Assembly (NCBI GenBank): GCA_944323705.1
Contig: CALUTM010000012.1
Span: 1 to 41,493 of the forward strand
Origin: Candidatus Gastranaerophilales bacterium
Lineage (GTDB): Bacteria > Cyanobacteriota > Vampirovibrionia > Gastranaerophilales > Gastranaerophilaceae
Reading direction: 5' to 3'
DNA: 41,493 bases
The position numbers and the translations under genes are program-made. Shown here in pieces: positions 40,062 through 41,493 of the stretch (positions are counted from its first letter, which is position 1; every line of letters starts with the position of its first letter). The notes below the pieces were generated by a model. The model was given only the letters and a program-made list of their open reading frames with translations. It searched no databases and was not told the DNA's origin.

Positions 40062-40775
40062 TTATTTATTACAAATACTAAATTCATCTATCAACAAGGC
40101 ATATACCGTTTCGCCTTTTTTAGCTTTGTAGTGGCAACCCGGAGTAATCAAACCGACAACAAAACCGACACCGCAACCTATCGGAATACCGATAGCTAAA
40201 CCTGTACCGATTTTTGCGGGGTTAGGAATAAATGCAAAACCGACACCTGCACCCGCACCCACAATACCAAGGGTTAAGGTTGACAACGTCAATTTACCCG
40301 CTGTAGTCCAAGGACCTTCTTTGAGTTTGCAATCCTTTGTGAAAGGACGAGCCTTTATATCTATACAAGTATTGTCAGGAAAAACTATTTTTCTGAATAT
40401 AAGGCTTACGCGTGCATTCTTATTAAACCATTTCGGTTTTTCTACATTGGTAACCTCTGCAACAATTTTCGTTCCGCAGGGTAAAAGCAGAGTTCCTTCA
40501 CAGGTATACAATGCCTGGGGTACTACGAAATGCACAATATCACCCGCTTTAGAACATTTTGAAAAATACTTTTCGTCAAAAGCAAATTGTAATACGTTTC
40601 CTTTTTCAACCGTTTTACGCAGATTAGTTATTGTAACAACGTTGCAAGGAGCATCTTTATGTACGTCAAGGTGCTCTATAGCCGTAGTTTTTTCACACGC
40701 TTCTGCAAGTACGGGAACCGTATTCAAGCTAAGAATTGAAAAGGTAAATAATAGTGATAAAACTTTCTTTAGCAT
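40062..40775 (-). CDS. Exported envelope protein of unknown function
   Basis: A 237-residue protein with a clear signal peptide (KKVLSLLFTFSILSLNTVPVLAEA, cut after Ala). A beta-rich domain (about 45-165, with EACEKTTAIEHL and strands such as VVTITNLRKTVEKGNVLQFAF) is followed by a glycine-rich hydrophobic stretch (about 180-220, GIVGAGAGVGFAFIP and GLAIGIPIGCGVGFVVGLI) that could form one or two membrane-inserting hairpins. It ends with a short soluble tail. I do not recognise the family; it may be an outer-membrane or wall-linked protein. The ribosome site taggag is 9 bases from the ATG, and the promoter is clear. Confidence 0.65.
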   Translation of the reverse strand: MLKKVLSLLFTFSILSLNTVPVLAEACEKTTAIEHLDVHKDAPCNVVTITNLRKTVEKGNVLQFAFDEKYFSKCSKAGDIVHFVVPQALYTCEGTLLLPCGTKIVAEVTNVEKPKWFNKNARVSLIFRKIVFPDNTCIDIKARPFTKDCKLKEGPWTTAGKLTLSTLTLGIVGAGAGVGFAFIPNPAKIGTGLAIGIPIGCGVGFVVGLITPGCHYKAKKGETVYALLIDEFSICNK

Positions 40776-40816
40776 ATTTAATACTCCTATGAATTTAACT
40801 TCATAATTTCATTCTC

Positions 40817-40845
40817 AGTATAACCAAGTTTTATATAAAATTCAA
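40817..40845 (-). promoter_or_regulatory. Promoter of the envelope protein gene
   Basis: On the minus strand: TTGAAT (40845-40840), 17-base spacer, TATACT (40822-40817). This gives a leader of about 35 bases with taggag before the ATG, a normally leadered gene. Confidence 0.55.
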
Positions 40846-40869
40846 GAGATTTATAGAGAATTTTTCGCC

Positions 40870-41022
40870 TTATATTCTACTTACATCTTCGACATCTTCA
40901 TTCTTTGCCTTTTTGTTTTCGGCTTTTTTGTCGTCCTCTTTTTCCTTGTCGTCGTCAGCTTCATTGCGTGCTTTTAGAGCTTCAATAAGCGATTCAAACA
41001 AGCCTTTTGTTTCCTTGTCCAT
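40870..41022 (-). CDS. Small highly charged protein (50 residues)
   Basis: A 50-residue product starting MDKETKGLFESLIEALKARN, an amphipathic helix, followed by 30 residues that are almost all D, E, K, N and A, likely disordered. The ATG at 41022 has a near-perfect Shine-Dalgarno sequence (aaaggagg, 5-6 bases ahead). The frame stays open upstream to an ATG at 41247, so a 125-residue form is possible. I chose the short form because the ribosome site is so good and the upstream part lacks one. No family is recognised. Abundant small acidic/basic proteins of this type may be stress or RNA-associated factors. Confidence 0.5.
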   Translation of the reverse strand: MDKETKGLFESLIEALKARNEADDDKEKEDDKKAENKKAKNEDVEDVSRI

Positions 41023-41247
41023 AGTTCCTCCTTTAAAATTGCGTATCCAATCGAATACAGGTTGATATTTATTTATTGCTTTTATTGTTGCATTGGGGTT
41101 GAAATCTGTTTGATTATCGGTTATACTGTCTTTAGACGGGTTCAAAGTCTCCGTAGCAAGTGAAGCTACGATGCTGTTTGAAGCCGTCTTTTTACGTCTA
41201 TACAAAAGTAAGACTGAAAATTTGTAGGTCGTGGCATTGCCCGACAT
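41023..41247 (-). other. Open stretch in frame with the small protein, coding status unclear
   Basis: 225 bases open in the same frame as the 50-residue gene. The first 20 residues (SGNATTYKFSVLLLYRRKKT) are coded by a palindrome and look like read-through of a repeat. The following part (TETLNPSKDSITDNQ, then NKYQPVFDWIRNFKGG) has plausible coding composition. It may be an N-terminal extension of the small protein, a decayed gene or noncoding. Confidence 0.3.
41228..41245. repeat. Imperfect palindrome gtcgtggcattgcccgac
   Basis: gtcg and cgac arms with ggca/tgcc inner pairs and one bulged t. It is adjacent to the hairpin cluster downstream on the plus strand and resembles the GTCGGGC...GCCCGAC inverted-repeat elements of several bacterial genomes. 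Confidence 0.45.
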
Positions 41248-41257
41248 TAACTTTTAA

Positions 41258-41358
41258 AGGCGAACGTGCAGCGAAGCTGCAATAGTGAGCCTAAGTGTGC
41301 GGGTTTACCCGCCTGGTATGAATGCCCGAAGGGCATAGAAAACGATTGCGTGTTTTCT
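41258..41358. repeat. Cluster of four consecutive short hairpins
   Basis: Four inverted repeats within about 100 bases: TGCAGC-gaa-GCTGCA (41267-41281), GCGGGT-tt-ACCCGC (41299-41312), ATGCCC-gaa-GGGCAT (41322-41336) and AGAAAAC...GTTTTCT (41337-41358). Two share a GAA triloop. GC content is far higher than around it. No protein-like frame is convincing on either strand. It could be a structured RNA, a repeat element or the remnant of a mobile element. Confidence 0.55.
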
Positions 41359-41416
41359 CTTTCTTTTCGTTATTGTAGCTTTTTTATTTTTAATTACCGT
41401 GTCCTACTCCTATTAA
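41359..41416. other. AT-rich noncoding stretch, nothing recognised
   Basis: Between the hairpin cluster and the direct repeats. It contains ttttttattttt on the plus strand and no clear gene, promoter or RNA motif. A nine-codon frame on the minus strand (MLIGVGHGN) begins just after the first direct repeat. Confidence 0.3.
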
Positions 41417-41493
41417 CATTTACCCCCTTTTTCTATCATGCGGACCAGTTGGGCATAAAATCCACAAACTTCATTTACCCCCTTTTTCTATCA
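41417..41493 (-). repeat. Two identical 22-base direct repeats, 33 bases apart, at the window edge
   Basis: catttaccccctttttctat plus ca occurs at 41417-41438 and 41472-41493; the second copy runs to the last base, so the true repeat could be longer. On the minus strand each copy reads tgatag, then aaaaaggggg, then taaatg: stop codons, a ribosome-site-like G run and an ATG. Between them is a 12-codon frame (MKFVDFMPNWSA). The 55-base period would also fit the last units of an array outside the window. Confidence 0.6.

Noticed and set aside
41417-41493. CRISPR array
   Set aside because: Only two repeat copies are visible, no cas genes occur, and the repeat itself reads as stop plus ribosome site plus ATG; not enough for a CRISPR call.
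1-41493. tRNA, rRNA or tmRNA genes
   Set aside because: Intergenic gaps are short and none contains a recognisable T-loop (GGTTCGAATCC-like) or other stable RNA signature; by-eye reading cannot exclude very divergent RNAs.

Overview
The window is about 41.5 kb of low-GC, very gene-dense bacterial chromosome. It holds about 41 protein-coding genes on both strands and no tRNA, rRNA or intact insertion sequence that I could recognise. The gene set points to a didermic (Gram-negative-type) bacterium: lipid A genes lpxB and lpxI, an L,D-transpeptidase, a type IV-like pseudopilin, a flippase, a three-gene archaeal-type glutamate synthase, a YggT/YlmG protein and a fliW-csrA pair. My best guess is a gut-type member of the non-photosynthetic cyanobacterial sister class (Vampirovibrionia/Melainabacteria, Gastranaerophilales-like). 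That is an inference from protein style and gene content, not from a marker search.

Layout. 1-3.2 kb: 3' end of an MTA phosphorylase, YggT, a TPR/glycosyltransferase-9 fusion and a GNAT-like protein. 3.2-10.5 kb: an acyltransferase, a large exported protein of unknown function, then a minus-strand run of small protein, comM/yifB ATPase, pseudopilin and flippase, plus a PilZ (c-di-GMP) protein. 10.5-14.3 kb: glutamate synthase in three parts, with ferredoxin domains on parts 2 and 3. 14.3-16.9 kb: minus-strand radical SAM protein, smpB, a coiled-coil protein and a YkgJ-type cysteine cluster protein. 16.9-20.1 kb: exported GH13-type enzyme, trpS and an L,D-transpeptidase. 20.1-24.3 kb: der, then a coiled-coil protein and the TPR-fliW-csrA-TPR operon. 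24.4-28.4 kb: gshB, and divergent from it a metallophosphoesterase/MBL hydrolase/TPR operon. 28.5-34.2 kb: a MEMO1-AMMECR1 fusion and the helicase-recF-galE operon. 34.3-37 kb: an HTH regulator and lpxI-lpxB. 37-40.8 kb: an alanine:cation symporter, a homocitrate-synthase-like enzyme and an envelope protein. 40.8-41.5 kb: a 50-residue charged protein followed by a repeat-rich, hairpin-rich stretch.

How it works together. Genes are packed into short operons with overlaps of 1 to 14 bases. Several convergent pairs overlap at their 3' ends, and most intergenic gaps are divergent promoter regions under 100 bases. The clearest window-wide signal is that many first genes of operons have a -10 box whose last base lies 7 or 8 bases before the ATG, often with a -35 box 16 to 18 bases further upstream and with no Shine-Dalgarno sequence. 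This is the geometry of leaderless mRNA. Internal operon genes and some others carry normal Shine-Dalgarno sites. I used this pattern to correct several start codons (acyltransferase, smpB, gshB and others).
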